Shown piece after piece: positions 46,813 through 57,641 of a stretch of DNA of 64,000 nt; within the stretch, counting starts at the first letter, position 1, and every line of letters begins with the position of its first letter. The stretch spans positions 1-64,000 of the forward strand of contig JBEWZL010000095.1 in assembly GCA_045837725.1 (NCBI GenBank), given 5' to 3'. Source of the stretch: Vermamoeba vermiformis (Eukaryota > Tubulinea > Echinamoebida). The notes under the pieces were generated by a model. That model did not search any database and was not told the origin of the DNA. It saw only the letters and a list, made by a program, of their open reading frames with translations. The translations under genes were made by a program, and so were the position numbers.

Positions 46813-47447
46813 CTAGACAGTAAGATAATGCTCGCGCAAGTCGCCGACGCCCATTTTCATGCCCTTGCCAACAGCGCGGAACTTCCACTCGCCATTGTGT
46901 TTGTAGAGCTCGCCGAATACGGCAGCGGTGTGTCCATTGAAATCTTCTTTCAAATCGTAGCGGGCAATCTCGGTGCCTTTGTTGTTCAAGTCGACGATGC
47001 GAATGAACGAGTTGTTGACTTGGCCAAAGTGCTGCTTGCGCTCGCTGGCTTGATAGATCACGACGCCAATCAGGATCTTAGAAACATCGGCCGGGACTTT
47101 GCTGAGCTCAATGTCAACTTTCTCGTCATCGCCTAATTAGGGCAATCAATTAGTACTGGAAGAATACTACGATTTTGAATATACTACTAACCTTCGCCTT
47201 CACCGGTGAGACTGTCGCCTTGATGAAGAACGGATCCGCACTTGGACTTGAGGTTGTTGAAGTAAATGAAGTTTTCGTGCGTGGCGAGTTTGTCTTTTCC
47301 GTTCAAGAGCAACGCAACGGCATCGAGATCGTAGTCGTGCTTGGAGAGCGAAGTGTTCGGGTCCCAGCCCAAGCCGACACGGATCTTGGCCAAGCCTTTC
47401 GATAAGACGATGTTTTCTCCTTTCTTCAAGTTGATAGCGTACGACAT
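46813..47447 (-). CDS. TerD-domain protein (intact copy)
   Basis: Exon 1 from ATG 47447 encodes MSYAINLKKGENIVLSKG, VGLGWDPNTS, YDLDAVALLLN, DNLKS-type FIYFNNLKSKCGSV, LHQGDSLTGEGEG. After an intron with GTTAGT donor, exon 2 encodes DDEKVDIELSKVPADVSKIL, SFIRIVDLNNKGTEIARYDL, FGELYKHNGEWKFRAVG. The GWD, DLDA and GD(S/N)xTGEGxGDDE motifs are the Ca2+-binding signature of TerD/TerE (bacterial tellurite and stress proteins, and the cAMP-binding CABP1 of Dictyostelium). Probably cytosolic; about 190 aa, full length. Function in protists is not well settled. A decayed paralog lies divergently 179 bp away. Confidence 0.92.
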
Positions 47448-47626
47448 GTTGAGGGTGTTGTCTGTAGTTGAGCGGTTTGAAAATGAGTACTTGTTGTTGC
47501 AATGCAAAGATTTCATTGGCAAGAGCGAGGCACGTGATCAATTCGCCTGGCGAATTGCAAAAAAAAAGATTTAAATACTTGACATCATTCATAATAATTT
47601 TTAATCCTCATCGCAACAACAACATC

Positions 47627-48224
47627 ATGTCGGCATCATCGTATAGCATCTCTTTGAAGAAAGGAGAAAACACGAAGCTCAACGCATCACTTACCAAGCT
47701 CTCAGTGGGTCTCGGTTGGGATCCCGATGACTCAGCCGGTCAATTCGACTTGGACGCCGTTGCATTTATCGTCGACAAGAGCGATAAATTTGACAAGCGT
47801 GACCAAAGGAACTTTGTTTTCTACAATAACCTCAGATCTCCGGATGGAGGCGTCGTGCACACTGGTGACAGTAGAGACGGTCAAGGAGACGGTAAGAATA
47901 TTATTCATGATGTATGGTAGTATACTTACGCTTGTTTCTAGGTGACGATGAGCGTCTTGACGTCGATCTGACCAAACTTTTTGACGGTCAACAAGCTCAT
48001 CATTGCAGTCTCCATTCATAAGAGTAGAGCGCGCAGAACTTCGGACAAGTGCCTAATGCCTTCATTCGATTGTAGACCCCGGGCACGTTGGGCGCGAAGA
48101 TTTCAGTGGTGCCACCATCGTTATCTTCGGTGAGATCTACAAGCACAACAACGAATGGAAGTTCCGTGCGGTAGGCAAGCCCTTCAATGGCGACTTGGGC
48201 GCATTGATTAACGTGTTTGCTTAA
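47627..48224 (+). pseudogene. TerD-domain paralog, decayed second exon
   Basis: Exon 1 is intact: MSASSYSISLKKGENTKLNA, VGLGWDPDDSAGQFDLDAVA, VFYNNLRSPDGGVVHTGDSR, with a GTAAGA donor near 47891. Exon 2 starts well (DDERLDVDLTKL) but the frame then breaks near 47985. TerD-like peptide resumes in a second frame (KLIIAVSIHKSR) and a third (FGQVPNAFIR, then GEIYKHNNEWKFRAVG), so at least two or three small indels separate them. Exon 1 alone retains the DLDA and GDS parts of the Ca2+ site. It is a recent pseudogene or, less likely, several sequencing errors; as read, the product would be a truncated half-domain. Confidence 0.8.
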
Positions 48225-48406
48225 ATTGAAATTTATCGTGACGGTGCCAAAACCTGTCAAAACTTGTCAGATCACATTTAAAAAGTTGGTTTTTTTAATG
48301 TGAATTTACTTACACACCATACTCCACACCAATGTATAACAGTTATAATAGAATAAATAGGCAATGATATGAAGGGATCAATTGTTTCAAGTATTTGTTA
48401 TTTCTC

Positions 48407-50796
48407 TTACAACAAAGGGATTCTTTCAGGATCCGTTCGTCTTCTACGCACAAAGAAATATATTACTCCACCAATGACCACGGCACTTAATACTGCAGCA
48501 ACGACGATCAAAAATATTTCTTTGAATGAGACTCTGATTAGCAAAGAGCACATCGCATGGTGGCACTTACCGGCTCCACTCACAGGAGATTGAGTTCCGG
48601 AGGGACTTGACCCAGGTGAATTGACATTGGGTGGATAGGGTGCAGTTAATGGCGCAATGACGCCACATTGAGCATCATACTAACAAACAAAGTCAGAACA
48701 TTTGCATTTATCAAGCCAATCTTACCGTTGAGTTAAAGATTTGTTTTTGATATTCATCGAAATCGTTCAATTGATCCGTGCTGAAGGCTTGAAGTTGTTT
48801 GCAGGACATCAACCGAATTTGATACTCCGTCAAATATCTGATCTGATCGCCAGTGATAGCTGACACGACTTGTGGGTTGAGACCACTCAAAGCAAACGGA
48901 CTGATCACTCCGAATGCAACTGGTGACAGTTCTCGAAGTTGATCGGAACTGATGGCCGACACTGTGTCGTTGGGAAAGTATATAGTGTGATTCTCATTGA
49001 ACAACCTAAAGTCTGCAGCTGCAATCAAAGGCACATGATCAACACGAAGTCCTTCAAATGCTGAGAAGTGCAAGGATCGAATGGTCTCTGCATTGAACAC
49101 TGGTCCTTGAACAGCACGTTGATCACTCTTTTTGAGAAGTGCAATCTTCAACCACGTCACTGAAGACAAGTCTTGGGAGATTGTGTCCCACTCAGTCATG
49201 AAAGGCACTTGTGAAGGAATGAACGATTTGAACTCTGTTATATTTGCAACGTTAGTAATCGTTAAATCTGAAGTGATAAGGCAAACGGTACCTGCAGCAA
49301 ATTCCAGTGAATATCGGGAAGTCTGTTCAACTGTGAAGATATTCACAATGTCAAGCTTGTGCATGTTGACGATGATCTTCAATACACTTGCGCGAACACC
49401 CGTGAAGCCTTTGTAAGTCAAGTACGTCAATTGTGATTTTGATACACCATTCCAAGCTTCATCAGGGATTCTAAAGACTTCACCGCTGTAAAGTCCTTGG
49501 AACGAAAGTGGTGGAATGTGACTCATCTGCGTGCTGTTGATGTATGCAAGCAGGCTTCCCAAACCAACCCTAATACAATCTTTGCTGAACCCTTCAAAAG
49601 TTGAAGGTGTCATTTGACCGACGAATGGACCTGGCAGAGCTTGGCATGCTCCGTCGAATGTGCTTGTAGAGAAATTAGCGAGACATCCAACTTTGAGACC
49701 GGGTGCTGCTGATGGCGGGAAGTTAGTCGACTGCGAATCTCGGAAGCCAGCGCATGATGAGTCCGTAAGTGCTGCCAACTGTTCGCTTGACACCTTTGAG
49801 AATGCTCGACTTGGAGCTTGCTTAATGCAATCTGCTTGAAGGCCGCTAATAGCTTGAGGATTAATTGAGCCAACGAACTCAGCTTGAAGACCGTCGCAGC
49901 CTCCATAAGTGGTAGTAGTCCTAGTTGAGAACCGTGACAGACACGCAGCTGTCATGCCTACGCCACTCGTTGAGTTGAAGTTAGTGACTGTGCCATGTTT
50001 GAAGCCGCTGCACGCGGAGCTGTTGATTTGTGCCCACTGTTCAGCTTTGACTTGTGCGAAGGCTTGTGAGGGAAGTTGTTTAGTGCACTCAGCGGTCCAT
50101 CCAGCGAAGGCTTGAGGGTTGATCGAGCCAACGAATGCAGGTTGAAGACCGGAGCAGCCTCCATAGCTGGCAGTTGAAAACTGCGATAAACACGCTGCTG
50201 TCATGCCTCCGCCACTCGTTGAGTTGAAGTTAGTGACCGTGCTGTCATTAAAGCCGCTGCATGCAGAGCTGTTGATTTGTGCCCATTGTTCAGCTTTGAC
50301 TTGTGTGAAGGCTTGAAATCCAAGTTGTTTCGTGCATCCGGCAGTCCAGCCAGCAAATGATTGTGGGTCCATGGCTCCAACAAACGCTGATGCAAAGCCA
50401 GAGCAGGCGCCGTACCTGGTTGTTGGGAATTGAGAGAGACACGAGGCGTTGAGACCAGATGCGGCAGTGGAAGGCAAAGCCCTCACTTGCAATTCTTGAA
50501 ATCCTTGGCATGCCTTAAATAAATCAATCGATATAAATATAAGATGCTTGAAGTTGCCCTAAATGGCTTAACGTTTAAAATATAATTTAAATCCGATCTG
50601 ATCTCAAAATAATTTCAACAAACTATCGTTGATTTACCTGGGATGGAATCGATGAAAGTTCATCTGCTGTAATTGATCGAAATACACTTGTGGGCAAATC
50701 TTTCAATTCAGTGGCAGTGATATTTGACCAGTTCACGCATTGGATCGCATTAATGCTCAACACGAGCAAGAGAGCTGTTGTGGTGGTGCTCCTCAT
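48407..50796 (-). CDS. Type I membrane protein with Cys-containing 83-aa tandem repeats
   Basis: From ATG 50796: signal peptide MRSTTTTALLLVLSINAIQC, then ITATELKDLPTSVFRSITAD-type motifs. An intron leads to a long exon with four related repeats of ~83 residues (AACLSQFST, YGGCSGLQPAFVGSINPQAF, WAQINSSACSGF), and then a region of shorter units with ISSDQLRELSP, ITGDQIRYLTEYQ, FSTDQLNDFDEYQ. The last exons carry a Pro/Ser linker (PPNVNSPGSSPSGTQSP), one membrane span (IFLIVVAAVLSAVVIGGVIY) and a basic cytosolic tail (FVRRRRTDPERIPLL). Repeated FxxI/L-xxxQL units look like a solenoid of helix pairs. Surface adhesion or recognition is an inference; no named family recognised. Total about 750 aa. 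Confidence 0.8.
49740..50490. repeat. Tandem coding repeats, 249-bp period
   Basis: TTAGTGACTGTGCC at 49981 and TTAGTGACCGTGCT at 50230 mark equivalent points 249 bp (83 codons) apart. Long stretches such as GAGCTGTTGATTTGTGCCCA are identical in both, so at least these two units duplicated recently; more diverged units lie on each side. Confidence 0.75.
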
Positions 50797-50899
50797 GATT
50801 ATGGGCGAATAAAATAATGTTCCTGATGCGTAAGGAACGTGACAAGTAGCGGTCAGGAACGTGACAAGTAGGGGACCACAAATCATTACTGTCAATTAA

Positions 50900-52219
50900 T
50901 GTCACCACACCTCTATATTATTCATATCGCTATTAGTGCCTCTTATTCACGCACAATCTTCTGAGACTATTAAAGCGCGGTACTTGTTTGGAAACACGAC
51001 CGTCAATGGCCTAACGATTCCTTATCGCTATTTCGTGCCTGAAGGCTATTCAACCTCCAATAAATATGCTATTATTACCTTCTTGCATGGCATTGGCGAA
51101 AGAGGCAGCGATAATGCGCAGCATCTAGTACGAGCGCCGTTGATCCTGGCAAACGACACCGTTCAGGCCAAGTACAAGTTTTTCATCATTGCGCCGCAGG
51201 TAAGGCCTTTATAATCAAAAAATATACGTTAGAATATAGTAGCAATAATCGTAATGCCATCCGCAACGCTGACTCGCGAGTTTAGTGCCCGGGCAATCTC
51301 GAATGGCAAAAGAACTCAACGCTACGTGCGGCAGTGAAACAGGCTCAGGACGATATCATTGCAAGATACTCTGCGATTGATGGAACTAACTTACGGTAAA
51401 TGCGCATTCAATGGCGAATCTTTCACACGCAACCATGACACGTGTCAAATTCGATTTTCTGCAACAGTTGACTTACGTAAAGTGACAGATTCATTATGGG
51501 CCTCTCATTAGGCAGTTTTGGCACGTGGACATCAGTCAATCAGTTCCCTGGCGTCTATAAGAAAGCCGTGCCTATGGCTGGTACGCGTTCAAATCGTTAA
51601 AAAGTTCTCACTAACGAGCAAGTTCTGAACAGGCGGGTACACTGGCATCACTGCCGCTAACTTCAGACAAACGAAAATTTGGACCTTTCATTCATTAAAC
51701 GATCCTACTGTGCCCTACAGCTCCACCAACAATACAGTTAATAAGTTGCTGGCAGATGGACAAAGTATGCGGTCATTAAATTTAAGTCTGAACGCTGAAC
51801 TAATGTACTCTTCAATAGCGGTCAAGTTTGATAACCCCAACTACGGTCATGTAATCGACGAGTATGTGCTGCGCAACTACCCCGTGATTGATTGGTAAAA
51901 TATCAGCGAAATGCAAAGTAATTACAATTTCGAGCTGACACTTTGACACTTTGACAGGTTGTTTGCCGATACTGGTACAGGACTGCCAACCAATCCGGGT
52001 TCAAGCCCTTCGCCTTCTAACAATCAGCCAGTGTTCTCAACGAGTCCGACAACCTCTGAGAGTCCATCAGGGGCTAACGAGCCTCAATCCAATCCCCAAA
52101 CTTCTTCCCCTCAATCGGCTAACACGCCTGCCTTGGGCGGTGATTTGCTCACGAGCAGTGCATCACACGAGACCATTGCACTCGCAATTGTTGCTGTTGT
52201 CTACCTTGTAATGTCCTGA
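50900..52219 (+). CDS. Secreted COG4099-type alpha/beta hydrolase, copy A (no in-frame ATG seen)
   Basis: Six or seven exons. Signal-like start SILFISLLVPLIHA, then IKARYLFGNTTVNG, IPYRYFVPEGY, IITFLHGIGERGSDN, FFIIAPQCPGNLEW, IMGLSLGSFGTW (nucleophile Ser in GLSLG), WTFHSLNDPTVPY (acid Asp) and GHVIDEYVL (His). This is the pattern of COG4099 'predicted peptidase'/feruloyl-esterase-like enzymes. The tail is Ser/Pro-rich and ends in a GPI-type hydrophobic stretch (ETIALAIVAVVYLVMS). The frame is open only from 50900, after a TAA, and has no ATG before the signal peptide; the start is lost, non-AUG, or in an exon I could not find. First of four tandem paralogs. Substrate (ester of plant or bacterial wall) is inferred. 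Confidence 0.75.
51436..51447. promoter_or_regulatory. Intronic palindrome TGACACGTGTCA (copy A)
   Basis: Perfect 12-mer in the intron 51396-51488 that precedes the IMGLSLGSFG exon. The equivalent introns of copies B and C hold the same element. Confidence 0.6.
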
Positions 52220-52471
52220 AGTTTGTCTTAAGTAGCAATGTAGAATAGTAACTAAATAAATTAGTAATTGATTAAACCGAACGGGTTTTGCTTGCGATAA
52301 GAACACAGAAGGCGGCACTAATTTTAGCTCATCGAGCGGGAAGTATCTGTGAGTTGGAATTCAAATTTCACTGAAGATTTGCACGTGGTAAACTGTCATC
52401 AATCCGACAGCTTTAAATAAAGATTTGACAACAAGATTTTCATTAAGTTGCAACAAATATCTTCGTTAACG

Positions 52472-53845
52472 ATGCAACGCCTCATTATTTTATCGATTTT
52501 TTTGGCCCTTGTTTGCGCCATTGATGCTCAGACAACGGCTCAAATTAAAGCACGATACCTGTATGGCAACGTTACTTACGGCACTGTGACTATTCCTTAT
52601 CGCTACTACGTGCCTCAGAACTACTCGAGCGCGAACAAATACGCCATCATTACCTTCTTGCACGGCATTGGCGAGCGAGGCAGTAACAACGATCAACAAC
52701 TGATTCGTGCCCCGCTCATTCTCGCGAACGACACTGTTCAGAGCATGTACCAGTTCTTCATCATTGCGCCACAGGTACGAGATATCGAACAAGATTTTTG
52801 TCAGATCTAACGCAGATCTTGCAGTGTCCTAGCAACGCCGAGTGGCAGAAGAACGCCTCAGTTAGAGCCGCGGTCAAGAAAGCAGTCGACGATCTCATTG
52901 TTAAATATCCAGGCATCGATAATAGTACCAGGTAAGTGTGACACTTGTGACACGTGCCACTCGAGTATTTAAGTTTGAACTTACGTGACATTGCAGACTC
53001 ATAATGGGCTTGTCACTCGGTAGCTTTGGCACTTGGACGACTGTCAACCAATTCCCTGGCGTGTACAAGAAAGCTGTGCCTATGGCTGGTAATGTCTTAA
53101 TTAGATTAACACTAAGGGGACCAATAATAACTAACCCATGCTTCAGGTGGCTACACGGGCATTAAAGCTTCGAACTTCAGACCGACCAAAGTGTGGGCCT
53201 TCCATTCTTCAAATGATGGTACGGTGAGCTATAGCACGACCAACAAGACAGTCGCTGCACTACGCAATGACGGGCAATGTAAGTCACCGTTGAGTAGGTT
53301 GCGAGTAGATACTAATCTATTAATAGCTGTCTTGTTCGATGATCCCAAGCAGGGCCACGTGATCGACGAGTACGTGCTGCGAAATTATCCAGTTATTCAA
53401 TGGTACGAACAGATATGAAATTACAGGCATATTATTAAATAATATACTTACCTTCATATGATAGGTTGTTTAACGACACTGGCACTGGCTTGCCTCCCAA
53501 GTGTTTCGAGTACATTGTACGAGCCGGATCCATCTTCAAGCTCTGATCATCAACTAACTTGTACTTTCGTAGGGCTGTTTTGTGGACAACACTACAGCAC
53601 GTGATTTGTCAGGCTATTTCTCAACGAGCTCGACAACTATGACTGCTGAACTTTGTGACAGCAGGTGCACTGCACGAGGCTACACCTACTTCGGATTGCA
53701 GTACGCCTCGCAATGCTTTTGTGACAATAATTATGGCATGTACGGCGCTGCACCAGAGAGCGACTGCGCAACACCCTGCACTGGCAATCCAGATCAAATC
53801 TGCGGAGGAGGAAGAAGGAACTCTGTTTATCGCATTATATGCTAA
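52472..53845 (+). CDS. Secreted COG4099-type hydrolase with C-terminal WSC domain, copy B
   Basis: ATG 52472, signal peptide LIILSIFLALVCAIDA. The catalytic domain is like copy A: YRYYVPQNY, FLHGIGERGSNN, FFIIAPQCPSNAEW, IMGLSLGSFGTW, WAFHSSNDGTVSY, GHVIDEYVLRN. Instead of the Pro/Ser GPI tail, the last two exons encode FEYIGCFVDNTTARDLSGY ... CDSRCTARGYTYFGL, CFCDNNYG and CTGNPDQICGGGRRNSVY, a complete WSC domain (8 Cys) known for carbohydrate binding in fungal sensors and secreted enzymes. The protein is thus probably soluble and anchored to glycan by WSC. Its intron at 52932-52996 carries a near-palindromic G-box. CACGTG also lies about 90 bp before the ATG. Confidence 0.85.
52948..52959. 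promoter_or_regulatory. Intronic G-box TGACACGTGCCA (copy B)
   Basis: One mismatch from the palindrome of copies A and C, in the equivalent intron. A second half site, TGACACTTG, lies 10 bp to the left. Confidence 0.5.
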
Positions 53846-54268
53846 GAATTAATATATTAGAATGGTATTAATCCAATGAATAATTATTAATTATTATGCA
53901 ACGAGTGGTAAATAATTTTGATTATTTTATCGAATATTTCTAATTAATTACTTGCTAATTATACCTAAATGCCTAATGCCGCATTAAATCCACGTTTTAT
54001 CTAATTCGATTAATTATTGGAAGAACAGTAGTTGGTGAGTAACACGTGTTCGGTGAACACCTGCAATCAGATCATGAAGGTGCATGCCCAAGCAGGCAAT
54101 TAGAGTTCAAGTGATTCTCGTGCACTTGGGCTTGCTGTTGCTGTTCTAATTCTTGTGCTGACGATTCATGAACAACGAAATGATCCCGATTTGGTCAACA
54201 AAACCGGTTCTGGCGGTACAAATAGCCGGCGCCGAAAATGGCTTTTTTTTCATTAACCATACGAAGAA
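53846..54268. other. Spacer between hydrolase copies B and C
   Basis: AT-rich. Contains AACACGTGTT near 54044 and a 7-bp inverted pair GCCCAAG (54086) / CTTGGGC (54125). No gene seen; holds the copy C promoter. Confidence 0.4.
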
Positions 54269-55601
54269 ATGCAACAAAGCAGTCTATTTATTATAGTTTT
54301 ATTATTTATTTTGCCTCTGATCCAGTCAGAGACTATCGACGAGATCAAAGCGCGTTATTCTTACGGCAGCACTGTTGTAGATAATACTTATACCATTCCT
54401 TATCGATATTTCGTGCCGCAAAACTATTTGTCTAACAACAAATACGCCATCATTACCTTCTTGCACGGCGGAGGCGAGAATGGCAACGACAATCAACTGC
54501 AACTTCTTCGTGCCCCTATTGTTCTCGCTAATGATACTACGCAGTCAATGTACAAGTTTTTTATAGTAGCACCACAGGTACGTAATGAAAATATGATCTT
54601 TTTGTCAGATCGAACTGACACCGTTAAATTCAGTGCCCGACTGGCGTGTCATGGGAAGCAAGCTACATGTGGACCGCTGTGATGCAAGCACAAAGTGAAG
54701 TCATCGCAAAGTATCCCGGAATAGATGGCGACGGATCGAGGTAAACAAAGGACACAAAAATTCTTCGCGAAAAGTTTTGACGTTTGTGACACGTGTCACT
54801 CATCCGATAGTACGCGACACAGTTCTAATTCCTGATTAGATTTCTCATGGGCTTGTCAACGGGCAGCGTAGGCACATGGGAGCACGTCAATCACTTCCCT
54901 GGCGTCTATCAAAAAGCTATTCCAGTGGCCGGTACGAGAAACATTTGTTGATCCAGATCCCGTCAATCTAACACGTAATTTTCAGGCGGTGATACTAATA
55001 TTAATCCGATTAACTTCCGCAACACCAAAATATGGACTTTTGCTTCGTCGAATGATGCATTGGCTTGGGACAGCACTGTCGCCACGGTGAATCTGCTCAG
55101 AAATGACGGACAAAGTAAGTCGTACATGAATATAGTAGTCTCGTATTAATATTAATGTCTGTAGCGGTGAAATTTGATGATCCCAATGCAGGACATCCAG
55201 TCGACGAGCTGATCTTGCGCAACTATCCAGTGATTGATTGGTTGTTCGGTGACACTGGCACCGGCTTGCCTTCCAATCCACAAGCCCCTCAAGCACAACC
55301 GCCTCAATCTGACACCAATCCTCCTGTAAATCCACCTGTTTCCGAATCTCCAGCTAGCCAACCACCTGTAACTGCCCCTTCTGGTGACATTTCGCCAGTG
55401 GCCGTTAACCCGCCAGCAGCTGCACCATCGGGCGATACACCACCGGTTGCAGATCAGCCCCAAGCACCTGTTTCGATCGACACTCCGATCCAAACTCCAG
55501 TCTCTAATCAGCCTCCCGTTGCTGATGGAGTTGTAAATAGTGGCAGTACGTCTATCGCATCACTCGTATTAATCGCGATATTGGTGCTCCTTAATTTGTA
55601 A
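54269..55601 (+). CDS. Secreted COG4099-type hydrolase with GPI-type tail, copy C
   Basis: ATG 54269, signal peptide LFIIVLLFILPLIQS. YRYFVPQNYLSNN, FLHGGGENGNDN, FFIVAPQCPTGVSW, LMGLSTGSVGTW (nucleophile Ser), WTFASSNDALAWD, AGHPVDELIL. HGGGENG replaces HGIGERG of copies A and B, and Ala replaces the usual His before SSND, so the active-site surroundings have diverged. After GDTGTGLPSN comes a ~90-residue Pro-rich tail (NPPVNPPVSESPASQPP) and a hydrophobic GPI-type end (SIASLVLIAILVLLNL). Introns match the other copies in place and phase. Confidence 0.85.
54787..54798. promoter_or_regulatory. Intronic palindrome TGACACGTGTCA (copy C)
   Basis: Perfect 12-mer in intron 54741-54839, the positional equivalent of the copy A and B introns, with little other similarity between the introns. 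Confidence 0.6.
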
Positions 55602-56251
55602 ATAAAGAAAACTATTTCAATCATTTACGCTCGAACGGGAACACGATGTCCAACACGACATGGAAATTGGATTATAAAACCACGACTTACAGATAAAGAT
55701 TTAAATATTGAAGGCTCAACGATCAAGATATCTTGATTAGGTAATCGAAATTGTTAGTGAATTGCCTTTCTGACTATTTTTTTATTTATAAAATTTTGAA
55801 ATGGCGTTTTGATTCGCAAAATAATTGATCAATATGTAGAGAAGTTTATGTACGCTATCAAGCTAATTTTAAAAAAATTTAGGACAGATCCTGGTCAATG
55901 CGTTTTCTAACTTTATGTAGTCCAAGGACATAGCTGAATATAACGTAAAGCTGTTGAATTCACACCTAATGAATTACGCTAATAAAATTTTCAGAATAGG
56001 CCACATTACGGAGATCCGGATCTAAAATGGATCCTGTTAATGAACAATCGTATTCCGTACTCTGAACGTTACTGTAAGATTTGTGTTACGCACAGACATA
56101 TTCTAATGCTTTGCTTGATGCCTTCAAGAAAAATATCGTTGCGTATTGAGAATTTTTACCATAAAAGGAAAATGGTTCCAGTTCAAAAAGGTACAAATAC
56201 CGAGCGGTCAGATTGGACTCATTTATCAAACATTTAATAAGGAGACACAAC
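55602..56251. other. Spacer between hydrolase copies C and D
   Basis: 650 bp, AT-rich, with several GGATC words near 56010-56035. No gene or RNA recognised; holds the copy D promoter. Confidence 0.4.
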
Positions 56252-57553
56252 ATGAAGCACATTAGCACTATTACAGCACTTTTGTTATTTATTTTGCCTT
56301 GCTTGATCCACGCAAGCGGATTTCAAACCATCGATGAGACTAAAGCCAAATATTTATACGCCAATATGTCAATAGACGACCGAACAATTCCTTATCGATA
56401 CTTTGTGCCCGAAGGCTATTCGCCTGAGAACAAATACGCCATCATTACCTTCATGCACGGCATTGGGGAGCACGGCACTGACAACGAAAAGCAGCTTTTG
56501 AGAGCTCCAATCGTGCTGGCTAACGACACTACACAGAGCTTATATAAGTTCTTCATCGTCGTTCCTCAAGTAAGTAACTTGTCTTCTAAATGCTCGGTGA
56601 GATCTGACCTTTTGCGTCAAGGCCCCGAAGGACCTCGGTTGGTATAACACGACTATGCAAACAGCCCTAGTTCAAGCTCAACAAGAGGTCATTGACAAGT
56701 ACCCTGGCATTGATGGAAATAACTCACGGTAAGTGCGATTGCTTCACGAACTATGGCACGCACTGCGGATCCTTTTCAAAAACTTTTCTGCAAATTCTAA
56801 TGGCCTAGTCATATAGATTCCTTATGGGCTTGTCATCAGGCAGCTTTGGATTATGGTTGACCATCGACTGGAACCCTGGCGTTTACAACAAAGCCGTGCC
56901 TGTTGCCTGTAAGTAATGCCCGAGCTCAATTTTGACACTGAACGCGTTCTAATGACTGAAAATTAGGCGGTGATACTGGCATTGACCCCGTTAACTTCAG
57001 ACCAACTAGGATTTGGGCCTTCCATTCATCCAACGACCCTGCCATCCCTTACAACAGCACCGAACTGACAGTTGAAAAACTTCGCGCTGACGGACAAAGT
57101 AAGTCAAATTAAGACCTCCATTAGTCTGTTACATTCTCTAACCTATCGACAATAGCTGTGTTGTTCAGCGATCCTGATGCCGGTCATCCTGTCGACGAGA
57201 TTGTTCTCCGAGTGTTCCCGCTCATTGATTGGTTGTTCAATGACACCGACACTGGCATGCCGATCAATCCTACTCCGCCCGTCGCTGAGCCTCCTGTGGC
57301 CGAGCCTCCTGTCTCTGAGCCTCCCGTGGCTGCACCTGTTGCAGTTAACCCACCTGTCGCTCAACCACCTGTTGTCGAACCACCAGTAGAGGCCCCTGTC
57401 GCTGTAAATCCTCCAGTCTCTGATCAGCCTCAAGCACCCGTTGCCGTTGACACTCCTGTAGCACCACCAGTGGTCTCGGGAATTGTGAGCCGTGCCACAA
57501 GTGTGACAATCTCATTATTTGTCTCGCTGTTTGTGGCAGTTTTGGCTTTGTAA
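56252..57553 (+). CDS. Secreted COG4099-type hydrolase with PPV-repeat GPI-type tail, copy D
   Basis: ATG 56252, signal peptide ITALLLFILPCLIHA. YRYFVPEGYSPEN, FMHGIGEHGTDN, FFIVVPQAPKDLGW (the Cys of PQC is Ala here), LMGLSSGSFGLW (nucleophile Ser), WAFHSSNDPAIPY, AGHPVDEIVL. The tail has about ten PPVAEPPV/APVAVNPP units and ends SVTISLFVSLFVAVLAL, a GPI-type signal. Exon layout matches copies A-C, but the intron before LMGLSSG lacks the G-box palindrome. Loss of the Cys, one of a likely disulfide pair, is the main oddity. Confidence 0.85.
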
Positions 57554-57641
57554 ATAAAAATCGCGATAATTTAAGTTTGATTTCGACTTCTTTTTCGTGG
57601 TTGTACAAGTTATGTGTAGCTATCAAAGCCCTGTCTTGTAC

